DNA of 64,000 bases, taken from NCBI GenBank assembly GCA_036768485.1, contig JAVLUZ010000226.1, forward strand, positions 558,001-622,000, given 5' to 3'. This DNA comes from Mermis nigrescens. Taxonomy: Eukaryota; Nematoda; Enoplea; Mermithida; Mermithidae. The notes under the pieces were generated by a model that was given only the letters and a program-made list of their open reading frames with translations, had not been told where the DNA came from and did no database searches. Shown one piece after another: positions 12,513-24,504 of this stretch. Numbering within the stretch: the first letter of the stretch is position 1; every line of letters starts with the position of its first letter. The position numbers and the translations under genes were made by a program.

Positions 12513-13143
12513 CAGGCCCGTATACAAGGGTACAGGGGGCAAGTACCCCCTGAAATGAAATATGTGAACAATTTGTTCCTTTACTCCCCCCTTTGCTTTT
12601 TTAGCCAAAAATCGCAAAAAGTTTTCGTCGCGCGTCGAATTTTAAAATTATAATTACAGTCTATTTATATACTTCAAAGTGCGCGGTTTAAACACTCAAT
12701 TTTTAGTCTCTATACAATCTAAAGCGTAGTTTGCATCTATATTTCTTCTTTTTCTTCAAAGTTTTTATATAGAAAAAGAGATTTGTTCAAGAAGCAAGAA
12801 TGAAAACAATTTTTTGCGATGATTATGGATTGGGTGATGAACTTTGACCATTTTTAGGGTGATTCATCTTATTTTGTAAAAATTTTAAGATTACGACTCA
12901 AACTTGAAGTGCTCTGTTTTCACAAAATTTTCAGGGGCTCTGCCCGGACCCCGCTGGGCGAAGGAGGCGCTTGAGCGCGCCACCCCAGACAGCCCTAAAA
13001 GAGATGGTTTCCATTGGATTCTCACCGTATCTAAGGCATCCGGGTAGCAAAACCGGCAAAACAAAATCCATCCTTTGGCCCCCTTGTGTTTTAAAAGAAT
13101 TTTGGTCGTGCTCTCCCGAATCAAACTCTTGGATACGGGCCTG
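12513..13143. mobile_element. hAT-type MITE, CAGGCCCGTAT ends
   Basis: The ends are CAGGCCCGTATACAAG and, inverted, CAGGCCCGTATCCAAG. The flanking direct repeats are GATGCAAG (12505-12512) and GATGCGAG (13144-13151), 8 bp with one mismatch. It is non-coding. A related internal segment recurs inverted near 20110-20220. Confidence 0.85.
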
Positions 13144-13263
13144 GATGCGAGAAAATAATAAAAACATACGGTCACTAAAGTGGAAACGTACAGCAAAAGG
13201 CGACAAACAAGTCATAAAAATGACGATTTACGCTTGCCCTCTAATAAATTTAGATAAGTCGAC

Positions 13264-14603
13264 TAGTGATCGTACGGGGACTCCGACCCCCGAAAAACCT
13301 CGGCCTAAACCCCGACCCGGGGCAAGATTTTTCGAGTCGGGGTTGAACCATTTTTCGGGTCGGGGTGAAATATAGCATTTAGTTTTTGGTACATAGGAGA
13401 ATTGTATAAATAGCAAATAAATTCAGCAGAATTCAAAGTTGGAAAACGCGTCATTACTGATACACTAGTGATGTCCCGGTGCAACTTTTTCTTGGCGGTG
13501 CCGTTGCCCCCTGTACCGGCGCCGGTGTCGGTGCCAGTTTATATGTCATTCTACATGCTGCAAGCATTTTTCGAGTAAAACTACTCAGTGTACTTCCCAT
13601 TAGAAGCTTCATCTTGCAATTTTGTTCATAGAGCTGCAACATTGTAATATTTGTTATGTTTTCGAATTACAATCAAAATAATAGGTATAAGTGTTCTGCA
13701 AAGTTATCAGAAAAATTTAAACTGCTTACATTTTTGTTTTCAGATAGAAAATTGGTGGTTACAAGAGAATATTCTCGACTCTTCCAAATACGATTTTGAC
13801 TTAATTTCTATTCTCTTCTTGTTCGTGCTCTTTGATTTATATTATGTACCTTTGCAGAAAATAAGCTTTAATAACGATTTGATTATCGCATAACGACATC
13901 GTTTATTCACAATATATGTACCAGAACTGGCTGAATTGTATACGTAGCACAAAATACTCGTAATTGACTTTTCTACCTTCGTTACTGCTAAAAAGATTGA
14001 AAATATTTCATTATAATTCTACAAATTAATGAAGACACTAGAAATCTTGGAGTAAATCAGAATTATGCGCATACAGCTCTTATCTTGAATTATTATTCAG
14101 TTGCTTCTGATATCACTATTTATCCAACACCGGCGCCGATGCAAGGCAAGAACCGGCCCGGTGCCGGTCCTGTAGTACCGGCGCGGGTGCCGGTCCTCGT
14201 AATACCGGCGCCGGTGCCTGAGACATCAATATGATACACGGAATAGGTTGCTGCCCAAAAATGCTGAAGAGCTAAATTGGCTCCTCTACCATCAGCGCGC
14301 CATAGAATACCGTTTAAAAAACTGTGGAAGAATACGAAAAAGCGAGTGATTAGGAATTAAAATTGAAAGGAATGCTAAATTGCTAAAACCGTGTTTGAAC
14401 TTGGAATAAAAATAAAATGTTGAACATAACCAGCTTTATTAGTATGCTCTACAAACAAGTGAAGGTATCGTTTTAATCCTCTTTAAATTGGTATGTAACC
14501 TTGCAATGTTAAATGTTAATCTTCAACCCCGAACCCGACCCCGAAAACCGGGGGTTTTTACATCCCCGACCAGGGGTGAAAATCTGACCCCGTACGATCA
14601 CTG
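13264..14603. mobile_element. hAT-type MITE, AGTGATCGTACGGGG ends (host of a nested MITE)
   Basis: The ends are TAGTGATCGTACGGGG and, inverted, CAGTGATCGTACGGGG. They are flanked by a perfect 8-bp AAGTCGAC duplication (13256-13263 and 14604-14611). Subterminal regions are rich in CCCCGAC/CCGAAAA repeats. The interior is interrupted by a second element at 13466-14231. Confidence 0.9.
13466..14231. mobile_element. Nested hAT-type MITE with GGCGCCGGTGCC arrays
   Basis: The ends are TAGTGATGTC and, inverted, TATTGATGTC. They are flanked by a perfect 8-bp TGATACAC (13458-13465 and 14232-14239). Inside both ends are runs of CCGGCGCCGGTGCCGG. The element sits wholly inside the MITE at 13264-14603 and so inserted later. 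Confidence 0.9.
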
Positions 14604-14611
14604 AAGTCGAC

Positions 14612-15583
14612 ATCAATAAACCTAGATTGGAATATATTTAAGTTAGGGGAAAAAGCTACAAAATCAGGTACGCAATTTCAAACAGAGATATACTTATGAA
14701 AAATCGGAATTTTTTCAAATCAGAGCGAACAAGAGGAACAAATAGCTTTAAGCGATTTGTGCAGCGAGTGGGTATTTTTATCAGCACAAAAAATCAGTCA
14801 TGGAAAGACAAGATCTTTGATTAATAATGTGATACATCATACATAAGCAATGCAAGCTACCCATTTTTAGGGTACTGGAAGCAGCCTATTCCCCCTGAAG
14901 CGAGCTAAGGCACGTTAGCTAGCGATCATACCTTCGAAACCACAAATAAAAAATTTCTACCTTTGACATCAGCAAAAAAGCATAAATCATTATATTGCGG
15001 ATTACTCGAATGATATAATTAAAATTAAGAAAAGGATGGGAAGTGAATAAGATGTGGAACGGATACCACCTTGCGGAGTTCTACTAACAACAGAACGTCA
15101 AGGGAAAATGGAATCTATGACTGTAATCTCGAGATTTATTCTTTATACTTAATTTCTACGACTTTAACCTGGAGATTCATTTTGAATAACCAATTATAAT
15201 AGAATTTGTTTCCGCATAGTAGCTAGCTAAATTGAAAATTCATCGTAGGAAAACAATATAAAATGCTTTACAAAAATTAATGTAATCAATGTAAATCGCA
15301 ATATCACCTCAACCACGTAAGTCACACATTCCAACAGGGGAAAGAGGATTAAGAGGGTATTACCCCTGCCCAAGGGTCCAAGACTCGAATCACTGTCAAT
15401 TTTGAGCTATCAAACAAGGGTAATAAAGTAGCAAAGAAATTTAAAATTTTTTCGACGCAATAGTACATTTCCGTTTTGTTTACCCATAAAACGCCTAGAA
15501 TGAAATTAAAATGCACCTGGAAAGTCAAAATTTTCGATGCATTCTTACATTTTAATTTACAAAACTGACAAGCTAGTCAGAAC
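14612..15583. other. Intergenic DNA with a partial R3-like repeat
   Basis: No gene is seen. Around 15340-15560, phrases such as 'gagggtattacccctgcccaagggtc' and 'caattttgagct' resemble repeat R3. Confidence 0.4.
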
Positions 15584-15839
15584 CACACCTGGGCGTGGGA
15601 GGTTTGGGGGTATGCACCCCCAGAAACCAAAATACCCCCCAGAAATCAAAATACCCCCAGAATTCAATTTTTGAAAATTTTTTTTCCGTTTTTTTCGCAA
15701 TTTTTTGATGCCAATGGATAGTGCTTGATGAGAAACGTCGAAAAATGGTGATTTTATCGCCATACTACCATTTTTAAGGCCATTTTTCGACCTTCAAAAA
15801 AATCTTGCACCCCCAGAATTTTCTTGCTGCCCACGTATG
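15584..15839. mobile_element. Short hAT-type MITE (family S), copy 1
   Basis: This 256-bp element begins CACACCTGGGCGTGGG and its other end reads CATACGTGGGCAGC inverted. It is flanked by a perfect 8-bp GTCAGAAC (15576-15583 and 15840-15847). The interior phrase 'gatgccaatggatagtgct' recurs inverted at 19881-20089. Confidence 0.85.
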
Positions 15840-15847
15840 GTCAGAAC

Positions 15848-16875
15848 TGGACAAAAAGTATCAAGAAATGCAGTTTTCCATATTAAAACATGTTATAGGT
15901 ATAGTATGTTTTAACCCTTTTTTATAATTGACCTGCAAAAAGGCTATAAATCTAAAGTTGGTGGTCCCAAACTTTAGGATTTCACTTCCTAAACTTTCTT
16001 CCGACCTTAGGAAACTATGATGTAAGTACATACATATTTAGACGACTTATATTTTTGTATTTTAATTATATACTTTAATAGGCGCGACTTATTTTTTCAA
16101 AAGCCCGTTTCTCAGCAGGTAGATTTTATTCAAGTCGCAAACAAGACTTGGGTACGATGATCTGTAGAAAACACGACATAAGGAAACTGAACGATAACTT
16201 TTCGCATAAGGCATAGATACATAATTATCCTCCAGGTACATATGTAAAGGGACAATAGCTTACGTCACAAATCGGCTAGGTATATTTCTTGTCATTTGTG
16301 AAACATTAAGTTGTACATACGTACATGTACAAGCAGCGAGGACGAGTTTATGTCAGCACTCCTTCAAAAATAAAAAAAACTAATTGTTTTTATAACATCA
16401 GAAAGCATGTCTTATATATAATGCATTATTGACATCATCATCCGAGATAAAATACCAAGTGAAGATAAAGAGTCTGCACAAATTGAATTTTTTGAGATTT
16501 TAGCGGGTAGATAGGTAAGGTAGATGTAGGTATCTATTCTATACCCGAAATGCAAAAAGAGCCCCGGACAAATTGTTGCATTTTTTATAAGACACAAAAA
16601 ATAGTAAAATGGATACGAGTAACATGATACACTAAACAAATAATAAAATAATTAAAAGGACATTCTTTTACAACGGACATTACCACTTTTAATTCTGTAT
16701 ATAATAATTTTAACTATTACTTACATGACCGAATGTCGCGACCCGAAAAATAGCTCACAAATTTTAGAATTTGAGTGATTTAAAAAATTTTAAAAACACT
16801 GGACACTCAAATTACTTGAATAGGCAAACCGAGCAAAAGTGGCCGAAGCTTTCACATATATATGTATTACGCTTA
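15848..16875. other. Intergenic DNA, nothing recognised
   Basis: AT-rich sequence without a convincing gene, repeat boundary or RNA. Confidence 0.4.
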
Positions 16876-17341
16876 GGCCCTACTAGGGATGTTCCGGTTC
16901 CAGGTTTTTCAAAAAATCGGTTCCGGTTCCGGTTCTTGGAAAACGAGAACTTCGGTTCCGGTTCCGGTTCTTGCGTAAGTTGGAACCGTCGGTTCCGGTT
17001 CCGGTTCTTCAACTAGAGAACTGTCGGTTCCAGTTCTCGGTTCCTGTGTTAAAGTATGTATGCTACTGATAGCCTGACTTCACCGGAACGTATGACGATG
17101 TAATCAAAAGATAAATTATTCAGCAAGTCGTTTCAATCTGGCAACTGCACGTTCAAACAAGTTTTATGTCTAGTTGACAATTTACTTATAAATCACTGAA
17201 TATTATTTATGTGTTCTTAACTGGAGGCTTATACTAAATCGAAATGCTTAATTCATCGATCGAAGATCTGCTGCAATGGTGGAAAGAGAAGTCGAAGAAT
17301 TTGCCGATTTTCGCGTCTATAGCTAAGCAGTATCTTGCAGC

Positions 17342-18388
17342 CAGTGGCGGATCTAAGATTTTCCTAAGGGGGCAGTATCCCAACTTTTCCAAAAACAGTT
17401 AGAAATAGGTCCAAAAATATGCCCTTAACGCGCGAAACAGCGTTTTTTTGGTGTTTTACAATGTAAACTTTTACATAAAATCACTTTTGACGCAATATTT
17501 TTCTTAAAATTTTAAAATTTCCGACAACTCTGTGCGAAAAAATCACTAAAACTCTTTGACTTTACAAAAATCTGGCGCAAAGCAGTATTTTTTTGTACAA
17601 GGTCCGTTTGTACATGTACAAAGATGATCCCCAAAAGTCTTTATACATTGTATACACACAAACTTTCGGGTGCTATAATATGGTACAGTGGCGATTTCAG
17701 TGTGGTTAAAACAGAGTTGTCCGACTTTTGGTAGTGTATTTTAGCTAATTTATGGGTCTCTAAGGGCAAGAATCACTATGAATCGTTTTAAAACGGCGCG
17801 AAACACCGAAAAATTTGACATTTTTTCCTTTCGAAATGCAATTTCTGCCATTATAAAGATGAATAGAACACACAATCACTCATTTCAACGCAAAGCGCCA
17901 TAAATTTCTGCGAATTTTGAACCTTTTTTCGTAATTTTTGTCCCCAAAAGTCTTTGTACATGTACAAAGACGGTCCCTAAAAAGTCTTTGCACATCGGGA
18001 AAAATCTTTGACCGTGGCGCAAAGCGCCGGAAAATTTGTGAAATTAAGGCGGATGGACGTCTAGAAGCATGATTTACAGCTTGATTTCCTGTATTTATAG
18101 TATTTGATGCGAAAGATCGAAATTTTTAATTGAAAATAGAAGAAAACTATGCAAAAATGGATGTTTCTGCTGCTTCTGAAACCTATATGAACAGAAAATG
18201 GCTTCCAGGTCGCCAAGAAAGTAAATAAATGTCATTAATAGGTAATCATCCAACGCGTAGCGCCGGTTGATAAATTATGGACACTGACGGCCAAAAATCA
18301 TTGCAAATTGCATATCCATTCTTTATTTCGCCAAACATTCTTGGCCAATGGGGGCGGCCGCCCCCGCCTCCCTTTGAATCCGCCCCTG
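17342..18388. mobile_element. Nested hAT-type MITE inside a hAT transposase remnant
   Basis: The ends are CAGTGGCGGATC and, inverted, CAGGGGCGGATT, a common hAT terminus. They are flanked by a perfect 8-bp CTTGCAGC (17334-17341 and 18389-18396). It includes an R2-type segment (17580-17900). Confidence 0.92.
17580..17900 (+). repeat. Interspersed repeat R2, copy 4
   Basis: It has the same order as 9030-9345 ('tgtacatgtacaaag', 'gctataatatggtacagtggcgatt', 'agctaatttatgggtctct'). It is carried inside the nested hAT MITE, so R2 has spread at least partly within other elements. Confidence 0.65.
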
Positions 18389-19174
18389 CTTGCAGCGCCA
18401 GCTACAAGTGTTCCATCGGAACAGCTGTTCAGTTGCGCTAGAATCATTTACGACCCTCTCAGAAACAGGCTACATGGCAAAAAAAGCAGAACGACTGTTA
18501 TTTTTAAAATATAATTTACCCGGAACTACACTAAGTTTTAGTCTATAAACTTTTGAATAATAAAAGATTGAATTGCTGCTTCATGTCTCCACTAAATTTT
18601 ATGAAGTTCGGATTTTTAACTCTACTTTTAAAGAACCGATAACCGACTCCAAAAAGATCGGTTCCGGTTCGTTCTTGGAAAATCAAAAATCGGTTCCGGT
18701 TCTTGGAAAATCAAAAAATCGGTTCTCGGTTCCGGTTCCAAAAAAATGGTCGGTTCCAGCCGGTTCCGGTTAACCGGCACATCCCTAAGCCCTACCCTAG
18801 AATTTATTTTGGGAAAGCGAAACAGGACCAAAATTTTTAGGAAACGTAAGATGACGACCAAAGGATGAATGAAAGGAAAACTGTTTACGACCAAATATTG
18901 TCTAGAATAATGTTACCTACTTCGCCTTAAATTAAGCTAATAATATATACCTACCTAGGTGTCATGTGAAATTTTTTAGATTTTTTTGCAAATTTTAACC
19001 TAAAAATGGACTTACGTAGTAAGCCTAAATAATTTGTAATACAGAATCAGAAATGAGAATATTCAGCTACCTACTGCGATTGCTATATGTTCCCGTGATC
19101 TATAAATAAATAACTATCATAGTAATCATGCATTTAATGAAAAAACGATGCTTAGTTGCAACATAGACCTTGTT

Positions 19175-19558
19175 CATAGGCGTAGCCAGAATTTTTGCCA
19201 GGGGAAAATCCAGATGAAAAATTTTATCTAAAAACCCATAAAAAGGGGCGGGGGCCGTTACATGATGTTTTTCGGGCTTTTCACATCGTCCTGCAATATT
19301 TGAGCAATAAAAAAATTGATTTACGTCTTTGACGGAAAACATGCTTATGATGCGCGCGAAGCGCTAATTTTTTCAAATTTTCTTGCAGTAAAACAATAGA
19401 AACTGCCAAAATATGGAAGACATCGGCGCGAAGCGCCGACGTTTTGATTTCACGTCGCTGAACAGCATCCTCCAACCATACTGCTCAGTCCATGAGCATG
19501 TCGGAATTTTTCCCAGGAGGGGGAAATTCCACCCCTTCCCCCAATGGCTAAGCCAGTG
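19175..19558. mobile_element. hAT-type MITE with CGGCGCGAAGCGCCG inside
   Basis: The ends are CATAGGCGTAGCCA and, inverted, CACTGGCTTAGCCA. They are flanked by a perfect 8-bp ACCTTGTT (19167-19174 and 19559-19566). The element is 384 bp and includes the palindrome at 19424-19438. Confidence 0.85.
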
Positions 19559-19880
19559 ACCTTGTTTACTTATTTTCTGCATAAAACCACAAAACCATTT
19601 ACAAAAACAAGAGAGCAGATATGGTGTAGGTTGTACAAAGATTGATAACGGATATTTAAACCGGGCACTTGATTTGCACAAATGCATCAATAAGTACCTT
19701 ATGTAATTATCATAGGTCCAGGTCCGTATCCAGGATTTTGTTCGGGGGAGGAGGGGCATGACCAAAATTTTTTAATTATAAGGAGAACCAAATGATGCAT
19801 TAAAACGAGACGTTTAACGATCACTTACGGTGCACACTTTGTAAATTTTGCTACTCAGATACCTCAGATATAGTGAGAAT

Positions 19881-20089
19881 CATAAGTAGGATGGGCAGCA
19901 ACAAAATTCTAGGATGGAGTCAGAAACATTTTTCAAAGGTCAAATTTTGTCTTACATTTGTCATAGAGCACTATCCATTGGCATCGAAAAATTGCAAAAA
20001 CACGAAAAATATTTCAAAAACTGAATTCTGGGCGGGGATATTCGGCCTTCTGGGGATGCATATACCTAACCCTCCACGCCCACGTGTGA
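19881..20089. mobile_element. Short hAT-type MITE (family S), copy 2
   Basis: This 209-bp segment is flanked by GTGAGAAT (19873-19880 and 20090-20097). Its interior 'agcactatccattggcatcg' is the reverse of a phrase in 15584-15839, and both share a GTGGGC terminus. It is therefore the same family in the opposite orientation. Confidence 0.78.
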
Positions 20090-20109
20090 GTGAGAATCCA
20101 TGAGGCATC

Positions 20110-20220
20110 CTATCTACAAGGGTTGGGGTCTAGGATAGCGCGCTCAAGCGCCTTTCCCAGCGGGCCGGGGCAGCCACGGAAAATTTTGTGAAAGCACCTT
20201 AAAATTAAATCGTAACCTAA
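20110..20220 (-). repeat. Fragment related to the 12513-13143 MITE
   Basis: 'gcgcgctcaagcgcc' and 'cccagcgggccggggcag' are the reverse of 'ggcgcttgagcgcgcc' and the 'ctgcccggaccccgctggg' phrase near 12937-12957. The flanking 'aaaattttgtg' also matches. Ends and target duplication are not clear. Confidence 0.6.
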
Positions 20221-20229
20221 GAATTTGCG

Positions 20230-22087
20230 CAAAATCAGCCAAATTTTGGATCTGAAATCAGTCAAAAAATAGTCAGTCAACTTCATCAATAAAATTCTTC
20301 ATCCTCGCATAGAAAACGTCTGTCATTATCGCATCTTGCAAGGATTCCATTTTCTGCATAAAACCTGCAAAAAAAGAAGACATAAATGCAAAACATGCTT
20401 TGGGTTGTATAAAGATAGAATGTGGAGTGGTATAACTGCGCGTTTGGAAATGATCATTAAATTCGGCGCGCAGCGCCGAAAATTTTGCGACTTTAAAAAA
20501 GCAAAAGGGGAGTAAAGGAAAGAAAACTGTGCTAAAATTTCGTTTCAAGGGGGAAGGGATGGGGCGCGCACAACCTTCCCCTGGATACAAGCTCAAGTAA
20601 GTATACCTACCTACAAACCAATTAAAGCGAAGGGCTGAAAAATTGTAGCCACTTGTCTGCAAAAAAATCTGCCGGAAGCAGTGAGTCAAGGAAAAAATTG
20701 TAAAAGATTTCCTTTCACAAGGCCACGCACGAGCCCGAGCACGCTTAATTGAGAAATCTTTCAGTAAGCCCCAGAACCATTATCAAGCTTTAGTCTCTAA
20801 TCTACAAATACAAATACCAATACAAATTTTATTCGCTGATCCGACAACACAAGTAACATTAATACATTGATAAATAACGAGAAAAAGAGCTGAAATATAA
20901 ACAAACACAGAAAGACACGTCAATAAAATAAGGAATAAGAAATGAGACTGAAATAAGACCTATTTAGTAGACAAAATCAGATTCGTCGTGTCAATGTGAC
21001 TCGACGAGAAGCAAACACTCTGACTCTGCCGCCTTACATTTATTAGATTATTTTACGCAAGGAGTTTGTAACGACCATCGGACGTTCATTCACCCACCCC
21101 CTCCTCCCCAAGAAACTATTATTTCAACAGACAATGGCGTAGTAAAGTAGTAGTAGTAGTAGGACTACTGTAAAAATCAACATGGTAGCTTCCTTTACTA
21201 CGGAAGGCAATCTGCGGTTTCGACACGAAAAAATGCATAAGCTTGCTAATATGACTAAAGAGTTATGTTCAATATTATGTTTTAATTAATCCTTAGATAG
21301 AACTTGAAAGATGCGCAACAGTCTGACTCACAGAAATTCAAAAGAGAGCTCTAAGGATTTTCACTGCCAGTTAGCCGACGATTCATCTTAATTGGAAATA
21401 TATAGAAATATGTCACATTATTGACAGTGACAATTCTCAAAATCATGTCAAAATGTCAAAGCGACGTGTTCTTGGGAAGGAGGTTTAGTGGAGTTTTGAC
21501 CCCCCTTCCCCAGAGTGGCAACTGACCCTCCGCAAAAACGGCTGAGACCTCCCCCATAGTTATCGGCTTTTGTAAAAGTTGTAAAAGTTGTAAAGTGTGC
21601 CTTTTTTCAAATTTTTTCGAAATTTTGCATACGTTTTTATGTTCTAGAAAGAATGAGTATTGCCTGAAACGTTCTTCCCAGAATTCCCATGCTGTACATG
21701 CATTGCCCAAACATATTTGTAAGAGTGTTTGATGGTTTTAAAAACAAAAAGCCGTATTTGTATTGACATTTTTTAATTTGGTGCATGACAGACAATCTTA
21801 TTGATTGGCGGCAAGGTGTTCTTTGGAAGCCTAAGATTTTCTTAGAAATGAAATAAAATAAGCAACTACAGTACCAGGTACATAGGTACTCTCTATAACT
21901 ATAATCTGTTATGTTTCAAACGGTCTATTTTCACACTCTATTACCATAGCAGAATATTTTAGTGTTTAGTTTGTTGCGGCAGCTTGTTAGATGCTCTTAC
22001 ATGCTGAGTAAAGCCTGTTAAATATCAATAAGAAGAGTCTAAAGCAACCAGCCACTACGAAAGCAAAATTGAAAGAGCCATTTTGTA
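20230..22087. other. Intergenic DNA with minor repeat remnants
   Basis: It holds a CGGCGCGCAGCGCCG palindrome at 20464-20478 and a short block (20330-20440) resembling 19570-19700. A short (gta)n run lies near 21149. No gene was recognised. Confidence 0.4.
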
Positions 22088-22104
22088 NNNNNNNNNNNNN
22101 NNNN
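22088..22104. other. Run of 17 N
   Basis: Undetermined bases near the outer edge of the first Helitron-type copy. Confidence 0.99.
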
Positions 22105-22159
22105 ATGAACAATGAAAACAACAAAAAAGAGCTCTCAACCAGCCAGTCATCTTACATAA

Positions 22160-24504
22160 AAATTATGAAATAATTTTTATGATTTTTTAAATTGAAATTT
22201 GGGTGTTTGAATTTGCGATAAAGAAAATAATCAAAAGATAGTCACTTGGATTATTTAAGCCGAGTAATAAAATAAGGGCCGTCCACCAATTCCGAACTAA
22301 ACGCGATTGATCACTATGAAAAAGTATTGAAAAATGAGCTTGCTAAACGAGAGTTGTAAACCAAGAGAAACTTAAAGTTTAAACCTACCATTAAATTATG
22401 CAGAGAATTGTAAAAGATTTTAAACTTTAATAAAATTGAAAAGGTGGGATGTTGGTAAATTAAAAAGCAAACTTTTTCGGCAAAAATTCAAGAGCTTCAC
22501 GCAAATATCAAGTGTAAGGAACACTAACGCTTAGATTTTGTAGTAAAATAAATTTGTAGTATAGGCTTTTGTAGCAAATGAATAGTGCAAACTTTACACA
22601 ACTACTAGGTGTATAGAATACTAACAGTCAGATTCCCAATTCTGATTTTACGTAGAAAAAAAACTAGAATTTTACTTTATTTTTTATCCTATTCGACCTC
22701 GCCCGACTTCTGAACAGAGAAAGTAGCAAACAAAAAAATGTACAAACACGTATTTTCCACTGTCCACCACATTGTAAACTTTAAAAATCTGAACCTAACG
22801 CCCATTGAATGTAAATAAATTCGTTTCGAGCCGATTTGTTGCCCTTTGATTGTAGTAGATTTGTATGTGCCAAACTTGTGTTCCGCAAAATATTTGATAT
22901 GATTTATCAATCAAAATACGAAAAAACCTGTTTTTTCGCCCACTTTACCTCAGATTTCGAACTTTACACCCCATAAACAACTCAATATTACGTTTTTGAA
23001 CGCGGCTTGCTTCGACATTAGCCATTAGAAGTTACTTTATTTCTATTTTGATTTAATTAACCCTAACTTTGGCAGAAATCTTGGAAAAAAATCTGTATTT
23101 TTACTCATCCACTAGAGTATTAAGTTTAAAACCCTGGTACTATCTGCGTATTGATTGTAGAAAAGTTTGCTGGTAAGCACAAGATTAATATGATCCGTAG
23201 TACATTTCTGTCAGGAAAAATTTTCTAAAACTCATAACCGGAGTTGTTGGCAGACATAAACATGTCGAAAACTCGGCCAAAACGTGTCTTTTCGCCCCAG
23301 ATTTTCGCACTCTTTACACTCCCTTTCGACAACTGAGGCGAAATTCAAAACACAAAAAAGTGTTATCTGCAGAACCCAAATAGATATATAAGTCAAATGA
23401 AGTACATGGTTTTGCCAAAAGAATTGAAAAAATGAAAAAGTCAGCATTCAGAAGATTCGAACCCATCATTCTTTGTTTAATACCGCATCCGAGAACGGAG
23501 TTGTCAACCACTGCGCCAACTCGACACTCAACGATTTGCGTACCAGAAAACGATTATCTGCTGAAAAGTGTTATCAATTTACTGATGTTGAAATGATGCA
23601 TTTATGATGATAAAAATAATTATTTATTAAAGACGAGTCAAAAACCTCTGAAATACGAAAAATCTGATCAAAAACATGCAATGCGGAGTTATCTATCGGC
23701 ATTAGAAAATAGATGTATATATATAATTCAAAGTTCACCTCTTAATACCTCAACAAACACTGGCTGTGAAAAGTTTAAAGGTCAGATTCGTTATTTCTGA
23801 CACGAAATTATTTTTAAAAATTCATCCTCCGCGACGCTCTGGGCATAATGCTTCTCGGTGTAAACTTTACACTTGTGCTAATACCGCAATATTAGATGTA
23901 TAGAAACAAAATATTTAGGATCTGTAACACTAAGGTCAGGGCACCGTTTAAGCATAATTAGCATGTTCCGCCTATTTAGCGGAGTAGTTGAAGAGATATT
24001 GTTTTTCGTCTCGAACCCTTTACACTAAAACGATTACAGATCAAGAAATGTTGCGTTATAAGGAAAAAAATTGGTTTTGAGATTTTGCAGCCTCATACAT
24101 TAGAAAACCGATAGGACTGCACATAAACCAAAATTGAGTTAGATAAGCTAAAGGACACGAAAAGAGTAAAAAAACACGTATACTTTACACTTTTGTGCAA
24201 CAATCATTGACTGTAAAGAAATTTCAAGGTCAGATTCGTAATCTACAGCTAGGGGGCAACATTTAAAAAAATTGGCCCTCGCCAATTATTTGATTTTGCT
24301 TTACACTTTACACGCTCATTGCTAACTCAGTATTGAGTGTAAACAAAAAAGAAAAAACACAGGCATCAAATTTTTTTAATTATCTATCGATTAAAAAAAC
24401 CGCACACTCAGGTGTGTGCTGTTGTTGCTGTGAGAGGGGGCACAAATTTCGCACTCGCTGTGATAAACATATAAGAAAAAGGATGGCCAAGTATAAACCT
24501 ATGA
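22160..24504 (-). mobile_element. Helitron-type repeat, copy A1 (subfamily 1)
   Basis: On the minus strand it starts TCATAGG at 24504, preceded by A, and continues to about 22160. It is the inverted counterpart of 37954-40740; both have the 'gcgagtgcgaaatttgtg' and 'cacagcaacaac' head not found in the other copies. The outer part (22160-22600) pairs inverted with 63500-63950. The 3' CTAG end and its stem are not found. GTGTAAAG motifs and a tRNA-like segment are inside. Confidence 0.75.
23454..23522 (-). ncRNA. tRNA-like Pol III promoter segment in Helitron copy A1
   Basis: On the minus strand TTGGCGCAGTGG (A box, about 23508-23519) is followed by GGTTCGAATC (B box, 23463-23454). Spacing fits a tRNA gene or tRNA-derived SINE. 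The acceptor ends do not pair well, so it is probably a decayed tRNA or SINE head and not a working tRNA gene. Confidence 0.5.

Larger units (their letters stand above)
17244..18510 (+). pseudogene. hAT transposase C-terminal (hATC dimerisation) fragment, split
   Basis: The first part, from ATG at 17244, reads LNSSIEDLLQWWKEKSKNL and ends near QYLAA at 17341. The second part, from 18389, contains PATSVPSEQLFSCA and DPLRNRLHG. These match the hAT C-terminal dimerisation region (WW...P.LA..YL / PATSVPSER.FS / RN.L). Removing the inserted element together with one copy of its 8-bp target duplication leaves the frame open, so the insertion disrupted an already truncated transposase. The catalytic N-terminal two thirds are absent. 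Confidence 0.82.
16884..18787 (+). mobile_element. hAT element with transposase C-terminal remnant
   Basis: The ends are TAGGGATGTTCCGGTT and, inverted, TAGGGATGTGCCGGTT. They are flanked by GGCCCTAC (16876-16883) and AGCCCTAC (18788-18795), an 8-bp duplication with one mismatch. Subterminal arrays of GGTTCCGGTTCC lie at both ends. The interior carries a piece of hAT transposase (17244-17341 plus 18389-18510), split by a second hAT MITE at 17342-18388. Confidence 0.9.
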
